DNA from: an uncultured Alphaproteobacteria bacterium | GTDB taxonomy: Bacteria > Pseudomonadota > Alphaproteobacteria > Rs-D84 | DNA: 61,933 nucleotides | NCBI GenBank assembly: GCA_944389265.1 | Contig: CALXLS010000006.1 | Coordinates: 1 to 61,933, forward strand | Direction of reading: 5' to 3' | Shown: positions 10,621 through 18,345 of the stretch, one piece after another | How the letters are laid out: every line of letters starts with the position of its first letter | Position numbering within the stretch: the stretch's first letter is position 1 | The notes under the pieces: generated by a model | Told to the model about the DNA's origin: nothing | The model's input: the letters and a program-made list of their open reading frames with translations, nothing else | Database searches by the model: none | Translations under genes and position numbers: made by a program

Positions 10621-10965
10621 ATGTTTTCTATTTTATTGGTATTATTAATAATAGTTGCAGTTTTTATGATAGGATTGATTTTGTTGCAGAAATCAGAAGG
10701 TAGTGGTATGTCTGGTTCTTCTGCTGCGTCTATGTTTGGTGGTGCCTTGACTGGTGCGGCTGCCGGGAACTTTTTAACACGTGCGACAGCATGGTTGGCA
10801 ACGATATTCTTTATTTTATGTGCTGCGCTGGCATTAGTCGCATCAAAATCAGATATGGCGCGTCAACAAAGTGATTTGCGTCAAGAAATAATACAGCAGG
10901 AAAACGCTGATGCAAATGTAGTTTCTGAATTACCGGTTCAAAATGGGACTTCGGAAACAAAATAA
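10621..10965 (+). CDS. secG: Protein translocase subunit SecG
   Basis: SecG is the small accessory membrane subunit of the SecYEG channel. The 114-residue protein has two hydrophobic helices (about 2-22 and 53-74) flanking the glycine/serine-rich loop (SEGSGMSGSSAASMFGG) that defines the family, followed by a polar tail. AAAGGATG lies upstream of the ATG. It may be transcribed with lepB-rnc, since the 42-bp gap holds no clear terminator. Confidence 0.92.
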   Translation: MFSILLVLLIIVAVFMIGLILLQKSEGSGMSGSSAASMFGGALTGAAAGNFLTRATAWLATIFFILCAALALVASKSDMARQQSDLRQEIIQQENADANVVSELPVQNGTSETK

Positions 10966-10978
10966 TAACAATAATAAA

Positions 10979-11003
10979 AAAACCGCCGAAATGGCGGTTT
11001 TTT
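10979..11003. terminator. Bidirectional terminator after secG
   Basis: The stem AAACCGCC/GGCGGTTT with a GAAAT loop is followed by T7; the opposite gene's stop codon is immediately adjacent at 11003. Confidence 0.85.
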
Positions 11004-11281
11004 TATTTCTTAGAATTCTTTTTTGTAGAAGTTTTCTTTTTTGCAGAAGCCTTTTTAGCAGACGCTTCTTTTACAACTGCTTTTGTAGACGAGAATTCTT
11101 TTTTTATTTCTTTATAAAGCATAACGGCGCAGATATAAGCAACCAGTGCACTTGCTGCTGTTATTATACCTGGAATCAGACCATCAGAGAAATATGCAAA
11201 GAAAATGATTGCGATTGCAAATATGATTGCATATCCCAAGTTTTTGCCAAGTACATTTAATAATTTTTCAAAAAAGTTCAT
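11003..11281 (-). CDS. Small inner-membrane protein with lysine/serine-rich tail
   Basis: The 92-residue product starts at ATG 11281, preceded by AAGGAAAG; a longer in-frame reading to 11380 would cross a terminator and is rejected. Two hydrophobic helices (about 14-29 and 33-53) form a hairpin, followed by a charged segment and a tail rich in Lys, Ala, Ser and Thr (ASAKKASAKKKTSTKK). I do not recognise a family. The basic tail resembles that of FtsH and the N terminus of the protein at 55123. Confidence 0.7.
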   Translation of the reverse strand: MNFFEKLLNVLGKNLGYAIIFAIAIIFFAYFSDGLIPGIITAASALVAYICAVMLYKEIKKEFSSTKAVVKEASAKKASAKKKTSTKKNSKK

Positions 11282-11340
11282 TTTACTTTCCTTTCGTTTG
11301 GACGGAATAATTATAACATATTTCAGGTAAAAAATCCATA

Positions 11341-11364
11341 GAAAAAGACCGCCGAAGCGGTCTT
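11341..11364 (-). terminator. Terminator of the membrane protein gene at 11397
   Basis: On the minus strand GACCGC-TTCG-GCGGTC, a stable UUCG-type tetraloop hairpin, is followed by TTTTTC. Confidence 0.85.
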
Positions 11365-11396
11365 CTAAGGAGAGAAACATGAATTTTTTGTGCTTT

Positions 11397-12188
11397 TTAT
11401 AATATTACCTGACCACCTAATCTTGCGGTACGTGGAATCGGGCCGAAAGATGAACGTGGGCTAACGTAAATATTGCCGGTTACTGTGAAATCACCGCAGA
11501 ATTGCAACATACCCATATCGCGCAGGAACAAGTTGCCTTCTATACGCATGTCGCATGGCAAGGTATATTTACGCATATTTTGCAGGTATAAATTACCTTT
11601 TACTACATCACCTGCTTTTAGCATTGTTGCGGCACCACGACTATCAATAATGACATCGCCATACATAGTATTGCGTACTCGTGCGGTTTGACGTTCTGCA
11701 ACTGTGCATTTTTCAACCTTTGCAACATTGATAGGTGCGTCAATAAATTTGCGTGTTGCAGCGTCTTTCTTCAAAGGTAGCGGTGCAGGTTTTGCTGTCT
11801 CTTGTTTTTTTAGTTCATGTGGTTTTGGTGCAGGCTTTACCTTGACGGGTTCTGCTTCGATTGTTGTCATGTCGTTTCTTGCGATTATAACAACTGGTTT
11901 TTTGTTGCAACCAACCATATCTATAATAAGCATAGAAAATAATACGATGATAGCAGATAATAAGGTTAGGTTAACTAAGCCTATTAAATCGATACTGCGA
12001 ATCCATGCCCAAAGATTTTTTAAGCCACGCCATATTGCTTGGAATGGTTTGCAGATGTAAAACCAAATTTTTGCCCAAAAAGATTGCGGTGCTTTTTTTG
12101 AATTGCGAGATTTCTTTGCAGCGTCTAAACGAGCCTTCTTTCTTTCTACGCGACGAGCCGCAATTTTCATTTTTAATTCTTTAAACAT
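11397..12188 (-). CDS. Single-pass membrane protein with bactofilin-like beta-repeat C terminus
   Basis: The 263-residue protein has a strongly basic N terminus (about 1-45), a Trp-rich amphipathic stretch, one membrane helix (about 70-91), a Pro/Lys-rich linker (about 110-145), and a C-terminal region (about 165-263) with short repeats of the form G-(D/N)-(V/L)-x-(I/L/V) such as GDVIIDS, GNLYLQN, GNLFLRD and GNIYVSP. This periodicity resembles bactofilin and related right-handed beta-helices. Bactofilins are cytosolic scaffolds, whereas here the repeats would lie beyond a membrane helix, so the analogy is structural only. AGGTGAG precedes the ATG. Function unknown. Confidence 0.65.
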   Translation of the reverse strand: MFKELKMKIAARRVERKKARLDAAKKSRNSKKAPQSFWAKIWFYICKPFQAIWRGLKNLWAWIRSIDLIGLVNLTLLSAIIVLFSMLIIDMVGCNKKPVVIIARNDMTTIEAEPVKVKPAPKPHELKKQETAKPAPLPLKKDAATRKFIDAPINVAKVEKCTVAERQTARVRNTMYGDVIIDSRGAATMLKAGDVVKGNLYLQNMRKYTLPCDMRIEGNLFLRDMGMLQFCGDFTVTGNIYVSPRSSFGPIPRTARLGGQVIL

Positions 12189-12215
12189 GAACTCACCTTT
12201 TGTTTTTTCGTAATC

Positions 12216-12268
12216 ATTATGTCCTAAAAATAATATTTGTCAAGTATTTTGTCAAGTGTTTTTGTCAA
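12216..12268 (-). promoter_or_regulatory. Promoter with three tandem TTGACA hexamers
   Basis: On the minus strand TTGACA occurs at 12238-12243, 12250-12255 and 12263-12268, 12 and 13 bp apart. The nearest copy lies 16 bp from CATAAT (12216-12221) and forms a plausible promoter for the gene at 12188. The two outer copies have no matching -10 and may be binding sites or repeat drift. Confidence 0.55.
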
Positions 12269-12289
12269 AAAAGTAAGATTTTTGTTTGT

Positions 12290-12318
12290 TTGACTGATTT
12301 TATGGATTGCGGTAATAT
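12290..12318 (+). promoter_or_regulatory. Promoter of the hydrolase lipoprotein gene
   Basis: TTGACT (12290-12295), 17 bp, TAATAT (12313-12318). Start ATG at 12328 follows after 9 nt, so the 5' leader would be only a few nucleotides. Confidence 0.7.
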
Positions 12319-12327
12319 AAAAGAACA

Positions 12328-13059
12328 ATGTTTCTAAGAAATTTTTTTATATTGTTGTTATTGTGTGGTTGTGGCAGTACTTGGCGGGCTTCGGATGATT
12401 TTTTGTTTGTTCCGATAAAATCTGGTGGATATGAAATTGCCACATGGCAGAAAATTACCAATCCGAAAGACGATATTCATATTTATATAGAAGGTGATGG
12501 TCGGTCTTTTGATTCGCGCGGACGCCCGAATTATGACCCGACACCACGCGGAACATTTCTAAGGGATATTGCGACTTCGGATAATGCGGCAAATGTGGTT
12601 TATATGGCGCGCCCATGTCAGTTTATAATGTCTGATTCTTGTACGAAAAGTGACTGGACGGACGGACGTTTTAGTCAGAAAATTATAGATTCTATGTCTG
12701 GTGCCGTAAAAGAAATCTCGAAAGACACTCCTATAATTTTGATAGGTTATTCTGGAGGTGCGATGATTTCTGGTCTGATAATAGAAAATGCGCCAGAATT
12801 AAATGTAAAGAAATGGATTACAATAGCGGGGGTTTTGAATCATGCGGATTGGACAGAGTATTTCGGGGATACTTCTTTATCATATTCTTTGAACTTGAAT
12901 GAATTACCACAGGTAAAGCAGTTACATTATGTCGCAGAAAAAGACGCTGTCGTCCCGCCCGAATTAACTAAGAAGTGGGCAAGGGGACAAAATATCGTAA
13001 TTATAAAAAATGCTACACATGATGATTTTGGGGATTTTAGTATAGATTTTACATATTGA
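12328..13059 (+). CDS. Predicted lipoprotein with alpha/beta-hydrolase fold
   Basis: The 243-residue protein begins with a lipoprotein signal (LLLLCGC; lipidated Cys about 13 or 15). The mature part carries the nucleophile elbow GYSGG (about 142-146) of serine hydrolases, an oxyanion-region IEGDGRS, an Asp in EKDAVVP at the position of the acid, and a His in THDDF near the C terminus, completing a plausible Ser-Asp-His triad. It probably acts as an esterase or lipase-like enzyme anchored to the outer membrane; substrate unknown. Confidence 0.75.
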   Translation: MFLRNFFILLLLCGCGSTWRASDDFLFVPIKSGGYEIATWQKITNPKDDIHIYIEGDGRSFDSRGRPNYDPTPRGTFLRDIATSDNAANVVYMARPCQFIMSDSCTKSDWTDGRFSQKIIDSMSGAVKEISKDTPIILIGYSGGAMISGLIIENAPELNVKKWITIAGVLNHADWTEYFGDTSLSYSLNLNELPQVKQLHYVAEKDAVVPPELTKKWARGQNIVIIKNATHDDFGDFSIDFTY

Positions 13060-13072
13060 ATCAAAATATATA

Positions 13073-13100
13073 TTGACAAACAATATATTTGTACTATATT
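13073..13100 (+). promoter_or_regulatory. Promoter of the GNAT/methyltransferase pair
   Basis: A consensus TTGACA (13073-13078), 16 bp and TATATT (13095-13100) precede the ATG at 13110 by 9 nt. This rules out the upstream in-frame ATG at 13089, which lies inside the promoter. Confidence 0.75.
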
Positions 13101-13109
13101 TGTTTTGTT

Positions 13110-13856
13110 ATGGAAGACATAAATATTGTTCCTATTTTTAATCAATCTGACCCAAATATTTGGGACGATTTTTTGCATATTCGTGCAGCATCCGTTATGC
13201 ATGTGTACAATTATAAAACGCCCGAAGAAGATGATGAAAGCACGAAAAAAGCATTTAAATCTCAATGGAAACATAAGTCTTTTAATTTTGCGTTTGGTGC
13301 ATATAACGGTTTCAGAATGGTTGGTTTTATACGTGGGTATGCGGAACAGAATGTGTCTAATATAGAACAATTATATGTATTACCCGATTATATGTCCAAG
13401 AGAATAGGACGCAGGTTATTAAGTGCTGCTGAAAGAGTTTCCACTTTTTGTGCAAAAGATATGGAACTTGTTTCTTTGGTTAATGCTCAAACTTTTTATG
13501 AAAAAAATGGGTATAAATCCTTGCATGTAAATAGGTATGCAAAGCATATAGACGGTTTGTGTAAATGTTCTGTTGTTCCTGTTTTCAGAAGTACACCGTT
13601 TATAACACGTTCTTGCAAACAAATTTGTGCTGATTTTGATGCGACCGCTATAAATCAGTTCCATAGTCCTATGTTTGTATATATGGATGTTGATTCTAAG
13701 ATTCAGGCTTACATTATTAGAACCCAAGAAAATCAGAATAGTGATGTACAAATTGCACGTTCACAGTCTGATTTTATTAAAACAAGATTATTAAGAGAAT
13801 TTAAGACTTTTTCTGATATACAAACTGCTATACAAGAAATACAAAATAAAAGATGA
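13110..13856 (+). CDS. GNAT-family N-acetyltransferase with extra C-terminal region
   Basis: The 248-residue product has a GNAT domain in about residues 1-145: an acetyl-CoA-binding region IEQLYVLPDYMSKRIGRRLLSAAE (the usual Q/R-x-x-G-x-G/A is here SKRIGRR) and the C-terminal strand with FYEKNGY. Residues 150-248 have no clear family and may be a degenerate second domain. It overlaps the next gene by 4 bp, so the two are translationally coupled. Neither the substrate nor the link between acetyltransferase and methyltransferase can be read from the sequence. Confidence 0.7.
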   Translation: MEDINIVPIFNQSDPNIWDDFLHIRAASVMHVYNYKTPEEDDESTKKAFKSQWKHKSFNFAFGAYNGFRMVGFIRGYAEQNVSNIEQLYVLPDYMSKRIGRRLLSAAERVSTFCAKDMELVSLVNAQTFYEKNGYKSLHVNRYAKHIDGLCKCSVVPVFRSTPFITRSCKQICADFDATAINQFHSPMFVYMDVDSKIQAYIIRTQENQNSDVQIARSQSDFIKTRLLREFKTFSDIQTAIQEIQNKR

Positions 13857-14728
13857 ATATAATGGAAAATAATAAAGAAAAATTTGGTTTAATGGATATT
13901 CCTTTGTCATGCAGTATGTTTTTAGAGCCTGCATTAAAGAAATACTCTTTACATGTTGCGCCAGTTTCTAAAGAGTTAAAGAAGTATATTCATGAATGGA
14001 ACTTGGCATTAATAGACATTGTTAAAAGTTCCAAGTATAAGGTACATTTAGGTGATATGGGGAATAAAATTTTATCGAATACATTAAAGTCAGAAACTTT
14101 CCCAAGTAAGTGTGTGGAACATGCAGCAAATGTTCCGCTTCATTCATTGCATTATGCGATACGTTTTTCAGAAAGTGTAAATTTTTTACAAAAGAAGATA
14201 AAAACGGATTCTGATATAAAGTTTGTTGATTTAGGGTGTGGTTTTTCACCATTTGCACCTGCAATGCAATGTGAATATAACTTAGAAGATGTTTATTGCA
14301 TAGATGTTCCATTAATTGCGGATGTTTATATGAGTGTTGCCGAAAAGGTTGGTGGTCGTGCACCACAGAGCATTTCTTGGAGTAAGGCAAAAGACATGGC
14401 AAGTAATGGTGATTTAAATACGATTGTTGCTATGGGTGTATTGCCATATATGGAAATAGAAGAACAGGTTTCAAGGTTAAAGTTTATAAATTCAAAATTT
14501 CAAAATTTTTTGGTAGAGATAAAATATAATAACAATGGTGAATCTGCTGGTAAAAATGTATTTGATTTAAAGCGTTTACAGAAATTGAAAATGGACGTAG
14601 AAAATACCCAGACACTAGAAACTGCATTGATACAAAATTCGTTAAGATATTTACATAAGTTTATGTGCGCAATGCCTGGGAAAAGGTATTTCTTGGCAAA
14701 TGATAGAAGTTTATTTTTAAGCAGATAA
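13853..14728 (+). CDS. Predicted class I SAM-dependent methyltransferase
   Basis: The 291-residue protein contains the motif I strand FVDLGCGFSPFAPAM (about 124-138), followed by YCIDVP for the acidic ribose-binding residue and IVAMGVLPYM at motif IV. The N-terminal 120 residues are helical and unassigned. It overlaps the GNAT gene by ATGA; an alternative ATG at 13862 is possible. The pairing suggests modification of a common substrate, which is inference. Confidence 0.65.
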   Translation: MNIMENNKEKFGLMDIPLSCSMFLEPALKKYSLHVAPVSKELKKYIHEWNLALIDIVKSSKYKVHLGDMGNKILSNTLKSETFPSKCVEHAANVPLHSLHYAIRFSESVNFLQKKIKTDSDIKFVDLGCGFSPFAPAMQCEYNLEDVYCIDVPLIADVYMSVAEKVGGRAPQSISWSKAKDMASNGDLNTIVAMGVLPYMEIEEQVSRLKFINSKFQNFLVEIKYNNNGESAGKNVFDLKRLQKLKMDVENTQTLETALIQNSLRYLHKFMCAMPGKRYFLANDRSLFLSR

Positions 14729-14758
14729 AAAAGTCCCCTACGAATAGGGGATTTTTTA
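14729..14758. terminator. Bidirectional terminator
   Basis: The stem TCCCCTA/TAGGGGA with a CGAA loop is followed by T6 on the plus strand and has A-rich flanks on the left. The degraded gene on the other strand ends inside it. Confidence 0.85.
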
Positions 14759-15399
14759 TTCTGAATAATAACAGTTGCTTGTGTAAGTATCAGTACCTGT
14801 TGAATCTGTTTGACTTGTGCCTGCTGGAATATAACAGTCTGTAATATCTGTGCTGCCCGCAGCAGAAGAACCAAAAATTCCGCCAGAAGATGGACATTGG
14901 GAACAACCGGTATAATTACCAACCATTTGAAAGGCAGGAGGGTTCCCGTAATAACCTGGTGCGCATCTAAATACAGTTGGTCTAGAACAAATACAGGTTG
15001 ATGTATTGCATATAGCGTCGGTTCTACGTTGATAGCCGGTTGTGACGTCTACCCAAGAAGTTGGTTCACAGTTTTCACATGTTCCGTCACAGTCTGGGTT
15101 CGGGTCAATTGACTGTTTTACACAAGATTTATATTTTATTTCATTCGAGCATTCTGAAATATTTACTGTAAGTTCTGTTAAATCGTATCCTGAATTACAA
15201 CTTAGACAAGATTTTACAGCTTTTTTGTTAGCCTAGCAGGTTGTTGATGATGTTGCGCAGTTTTGCCCCTCTGCTACTAATGTGTAATCCCCAGTGCAAA
15301 AATTTCCAACACAAATCGTATCTCCTAAAGCATACGATTCTTGTGGTTGTATTGCCGTTATAATCAATATGCCAGTAATAAATAAAAAATTTTTTTCAT
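14756..15399 (-). pseudogene. Broken gene for a cysteine-rich secreted protein (family of 46769-47371)
   Basis: Read on the minus strand from ATG 15399 (GGAG Shine-Dalgarno), the frame hits a stop after about 11 codons. The reading frame of the remaining roughly 200 codons is shifted, consistent with loss of one A from the A7 run right after ATG. That second frame encodes a hydrophobic signal-like segment (FITGILIITAIQ), many cysteines and the family C terminus (CYIPAGT..DSTG..Y..CYYSE), and is interrupted by an in-frame TAG (CTA at 15233-15235). It resembles the intact protein at 46769 in the QRR segment, the RC..GYYG segment and the C-terminal motif. Two lesions argue for decay; slippage in A7 alone could be reversible. 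Confidence 0.8.
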
Positions 15400-15423
15400 G
15401 TTCTAACTCCTGTTTTTTCGAAA

Positions 15424-15640
15424 TGAAAAACCACCAAAGTAATTGGTGGTCAGGAGGTTGAGAACAATCCTTAGAATTGTGTCGCGTATTTTGAATATTC
15501 CGCGAACCCTCCTGACCGATTTGATCAGGAGTTTATTTTTCGTCGTAATAATAAAACTGGCGCAATTTGCGCGCCATAGGTACTTATCCCGACGCTAAGG
15601 CAGAGGTTCTCACACCCCATCGACAGAATACCTGTCAACG
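15424..15640 (-). promoter_or_regulatory. Candidate riboswitch/attenuator leader RNA, copy A
   Basis: Copy A is the most divergent of four. In RNA order it has P1 (CTCCTGATC at 15531-15523 with GGTCAGGAGG at 15517-15508), P2 (TCGCG/CGCGA around an AT-rich loop), P3 (ACAAT/ATTGT), a third strand CCTCCTGACC (15457-15448) complementary to the P1 3' arm, and a terminator ACCACCAA/TTGGTGGT (15430-15450) with a T run. The third strand overlaps the terminator, so long-range pairing and termination exclude each other. Compared with the other copies the core reads CCTCCTGACC instead of CCTCCAACC, and all three competing strands changed together. It leads into the broken cysteine-rich gene. The 5' part is longer than in the other copies. 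Confidence 0.75.
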
Positions 15641-15646
15641 AGATAA

Positions 15647-15675
15647 ATTGTATATTGATTTAATGCTTATTGCAA
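15647..15675 (-). promoter_or_regulatory. Promoter of leader RNA copy A
   Basis: On the minus strand TTGCAA (15670-15675), 17 bp, TACAAT (15647-15652). Predicted start about 15640. Confidence 0.7.
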
Positions 15676-15676
15676 C

Positions 15677-15705
15677 AAAAAATCCCCTAGTTATAGGGGA
15701 TTTTT
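15677..15705 (-). terminator. groESL terminator
   Basis: The stem ATCCCCTA/TAGGGGAT with A and T runs on both sides lies just past the groEL stop, and is followed at once by the copy A promoter. Confidence 0.85.
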
Positions 15706-15716
15706 GTAATGTTTTT

Positions 15717-17336
15717 TTACATCATTCCTGGCATACCGCCGCCTGGCATTGGTGATGCAGGTTTTTCTTCTGGAATTTCAGACATAACAGCACCAGTTGT
15801 CAGCAATACGCCTGCAGTACTTGCGGCCGCCTGGATTGCAGTTTTTACAACTTTTGCAGGGTCAATAATACCCGCTTTCATCATGTCAACATATTCACCA
15901 GTTTGTGCATTGTAACCAAAGTTGTAGTCTTTTGATTCCATAACTTTACCGACAACGATTTCACCAGATACACCCGCATTTTCTGCAATTTGTGCGCATG
16001 GTGCAACCAATGTACGGCGAACTATATCAATACCAACATTTTGGTCTTGGTTTTCGCCAGACAATTTTTCTAACGCGTTTACTGCGCGAACTAATGCTAT
16101 ACCACCGCCTGCAACAATACCTTCTGCAACTGCGGCGCGTGTAGCAGCCAATGCATCATCAACGCGGTCTTTCTTTTCTTTTACTTCTACTTCAGTCATA
16201 CCACCAACTTTGATGACGGCCACACCACCAACTAATTTAGCCAAGCGTTCAGATAGTTTTTCTTTATCATAATCACTTGTGCTGATTGATAGTAATTTGC
16301 GGATTTCATCTGCGCGTGCTTCGATTGTTTTTTTATCACCGCCCCCTTGTGCTAATAAAGTAGAATCTTTGCTTACAACTACTTTCTTTGCGCTGCCTAA
16401 GACTTCTGCGGTTATATTTTCAAATGTCATACCCATATCGTCGGATACAACTGTTGCACCTGTGACTGCGGCAATATCTTTCAGCATTTCTTTGCGTCTG
16501 TCGCCAAATCCTGGTGCTTTTACAGCACAAACTTTTAAACCGCCACGCAATTTGTTTAATACCAAAGTTGCTAAAGCCTCTGATTCAACATCTTCTGCTA
16601 TAATCAACAGCGGACGACCAGATTGTGCAATAGGTTCCAAAATAGGTAACAAGGCTTGCAGACCTGTAATTTTCTTTTCTGAAACTAATATTTGCGCCCC
16701 ATCAAGTTCCGCCAACATTTTTTCACTGTTTGTGACGAAGTAAGGTGACATAAAGCCCTGGTCAAATTGCATACCTTCGACGACATCAATTTCTGTTTCC
16801 AAGCCTTTTGCTTCTTCAACAGTAATAACACCTTCTTTACCGACTTTTTCCATAGCACCCGCAATTTTTTCACCGATATCACGGTCGCTATTTGCAGAAA
16901 TTGTTGCGACTTGTGCGATTTCAGCACTGTCTTTTACAGGGCGGGCATGCTTTTCAATATCTGCGACAACTGCGGCAGTTGCTAAATCAATACCGCGTTT
17001 AATATCCATAGGGTTCATACCTGCTGCAATTACGCGGCGGCCTTCGCGAATAAGTTTTTGTGCCAATACTGTTGCGGTTGTTGTACCGTCACCAGCGTCG
17101 TCACCAGCTTTCTTTGCGACTTCTTGAACCATGCGGGCGCCAATGTTTTCCTGTGGGTCTTTAAGAGATACTGCTTTTGCAACGGTCACACCGTCTTTTG
17201 TTGCAACGGGGGCACCATAAGATTTTTCAATAACGACTGTGCGTCCTTTTGGCCCCATAGTAATTTTTACTGCATTTGCTAGTTTATCTACACCAGCAGC
17301 CATTTTATCTGTGTCAAAAACTATTTCTTTTGCCAT
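15717..17336 (-). CDS. groL: Chaperonin GroEL (Hsp60)
   Basis: GroEL forms the double-ring folding chamber closed by GroES. The 539-residue sequence is canonical, with [15 protein letters not shown], the ATP-binding [21 protein letters not shown] region, and a Gly/Met-rich tail (GGGMPGMM). It follows groES by 18 bp with an AAAGGA Shine-Dalgarno. This is the only GroEL in the window. Confidence 0.98.
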   Translation of the reverse strand: MAKEIVFDTDKMAAGVDKLANAVKITMGPKGRTVVIEKSYGAPVATKDGVTVAKAVSLKDPQENIGARMVQEVAKKAGDDAGDGTTTATVLAQKLIREGRRVIAAGMNPMDIKRGIDLATAAVVADIEKHARPVKDSAEIAQVATISANSDRDIGEKIAGAMEKVGKEGVITVEEAKGLETEIDVVEGMQFDQGFMSPYFVTNSEKMLAELDGAQILVSEKKITGLQALLPILEPIAQSGRPLLIIAEDVESEALATLVLNKLRGGLKVCAVKAPGFGDRRKEMLKDIAAVTGATVVSDDMGMTFENITAEVLGSAKKVVVSKDSTLLAQGGGDKKTIEARADEIRKLLSISTSDYDKEKLSERLAKLVGGVAVIKVGGMTEVEVKEKKDRVDDALAATRAAVAEGIVAGGGIALVRAVNALEKLSGENQDQNVGIDIVRRTLVAPCAQIAENAGVSGEIVVGKVMESKDYNFGYNAQTGEYVDMMKAGIIDPAKVVKTAIQAAASTAGVLLTTGAVMSEIPEEKPASPMPGGGMPGMM

Positions 17337-17354
17337 AGTTTAATCCTTTGTTAT

Positions 17355-17642
17355 TTAATCTAAAATACCTAATATATCTGTTTCTTTAATAAGTATGTAT
17401 TCTTTACCGTTAATTTTTACTTCATTTGCACTTGGTGCCCACTTAGCGAATAGTACAACATCATCAACTTTTACTGTCATAGGAATGCGGTCATCACCGT
17501 CAAACGCACCTTCGCCAACTGCGATTACACGACCACGAGAAGGCTTTTCTTTTGCGTTATCAGGGATTATGATTCCACCAGCAGTTTTGTTTTCTTCTTC
17601 GATACGTTCCAGCAGGACGTAATTATGTAAAGGTTTAAACAT
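17355..17642 (-). CDS. groS: Co-chaperonin GroES (Hsp10)
   Basis: The 95-residue protein has the mobile loop (EENKTAGGIIIPDNAKEKP) that binds GroEL and the conserved GRVIAVGEG and KWAPSANEVKINGKEYILIKE segments. AAGGAGA lies upstream of the ATG. It is the first gene of the groESL operon. Confidence 0.97.
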   Translation of the reverse strand: MFKPLHNYVLLERIEEENKTAGGIIIPDNAKEKPSRGRVIAVGEGAFDGDDRIPMTVKVDDVVLFAKWAPSANEVKINGKEYILIKETDILGILD

Positions 17643-17674
17643 ATTTGATTCTCCTTAATCTGCTTCTGGGCATA

Positions 17675-17702
17675 GATATAGTGCGATAAAATCTGATTTC
17701 AA
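17675..17702 (-). promoter_or_regulatory. groESL promoter, possible heat-shock (RpoH) type
   Basis: On the minus strand CTTGAAA (TTGAAA at 17697-17702) lies 16 bp from TATATC (17675-17680). The CTTGAAA box is the usual -35 of RpoH promoters; the -10 is a poor match to that class. No inverted-repeat CIRCE element is visible, so HrcA control is not supported. Confidence 0.5.
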
Positions 17703-17758
17703 GGCTTGATTTTAGTGCTTCTGTGTAATATTCTGAAAATCGTAAAAAAGGGGAAAAT

Positions 17759-18133
17759 ATGTATGATAAAAATAATGTATTTGCAAAGATAGCAAGAAAT
17801 GAAATACCTAGGGAAGCAATAGTAGAAAACGAATACGCGCTTAGTTTTAATGATATAAACCCATTGTTTGAGAAACATGTTTTGGTAATACCAAAGGGGG
17901 AATATGAAAATATCCTAGATTTTGTTTCTAATGCGTCTGCTGAAGAGCAGGCAGGTTTTTGGGCTTGTTTCAGAGAAACTGCGGAAAAGATGGGTATTTG
18001 CGCAAACTTTAATGTTTTGGCGAATGCTGGTGCAGAAGCGCCATTTGTGAAGCAGTCTGTATTTCACTTCCATTTGCATTTAGTCTGTGGTCCAAAGAAA
18101 GAAGAACTAAAAAAAGTATTAGCAGAGATATGA
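17759..18133 (+). CDS. HIT-family nucleotide-binding hydrolase (HinT-like)
   Basis: HIT proteins hydrolyse nucleoside phosphoramidates and similar compounds. The 124-residue protein shows the fold's FAKIARNEIP start, an FNDINP strand, and the catalytic histidine triad HFHLHL (about 103-108). GGGG lies upstream of the ATG, and a TAATAT box is at 17726-17731. It overlaps the DUF167 gene by 4 bp. Confidence 0.9.
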   Translation: MYDKNNVFAKIARNEIPREAIVENEYALSFNDINPLFEKHVLVIPKGEYENILDFVSNASAEEQAGFWACFRETAEKMGICANFNVLANAGAEAPFVKQSVFHFHLHLVCGPKKEELKKVLAEI

Positions 18134-18345
18134 TAGTCAAAGTTCGTGTTATTCCGCGTGCGCGCCAGAATAAAGTGACTGTTGATAGTGACGGTACAGT
18201 CCGGGTTCATACTGTTGCTGCGCCCGCGGATGGGCAGGCGAACGATGCCATAATAAAAATGCTGGCCAAGTATTATGATGTTCCAAAGACCAGCATAAAA
18301 ATAATTCGCGGGCAAACATCCCGCGATAAATTTATAGAACTTTAA
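18130..18345 (+). CDS. DUF167 (YggU) family protein
   Basis: This 71-residue protein matches the YggU family over its whole length: KVRVIPRARQNKV at the start, VAAPADGQANDAII in the middle, and KIIRGQTSRDKFIEL at the end. Its role is not established. Start overlaps the HIT stop (ATGA). Its last 4 bases overlap the convergent LOG gene. Confidence 0.9.
   Translation: MIVKVRVIPRARQNKVTVDSDGTVRVHTVAAPADGQANDAIIKMLAKYYDVPKTSIKIIRGQTSRDKFIEL

Noticed and set aside
10943..11260. A 105-residue plus-strand frame after secG
   Set aside because: It runs through the secG terminator and is antisense to the well-supported small membrane protein gene at 11003-11281.
11364..11400. A strong AAGGAG followed by ATG and six codons on the plus strand
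   Set aside because: The peptide is only seven residues, no promoter or downstream plus-strand gene fits, and the region is the terminator area of the opposite gene.
13089..13109. Upstream ATG for the GNAT gene
   Set aside because: It lies between the -35 and -10 boxes of the promoter, so it cannot be on the transcript.
12927..13370. A 147-residue minus-strand frame
   Set aside because: It is antisense to the hydrolase and GNAT genes, spans their promoter, and has no family features.
15233..15235. Recoded TAG (readthrough) in the cysteine-rich gene
   Set aside because: The same gene also has a frameshift, and TAG ends fabI and the gene at 39902, so ordinary decay is simpler.
17643..17758. 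CIRCE element upstream of groES
   Set aside because: The TTAGCACTC-N9-GAGTGCTAA inverted repeat is not present.
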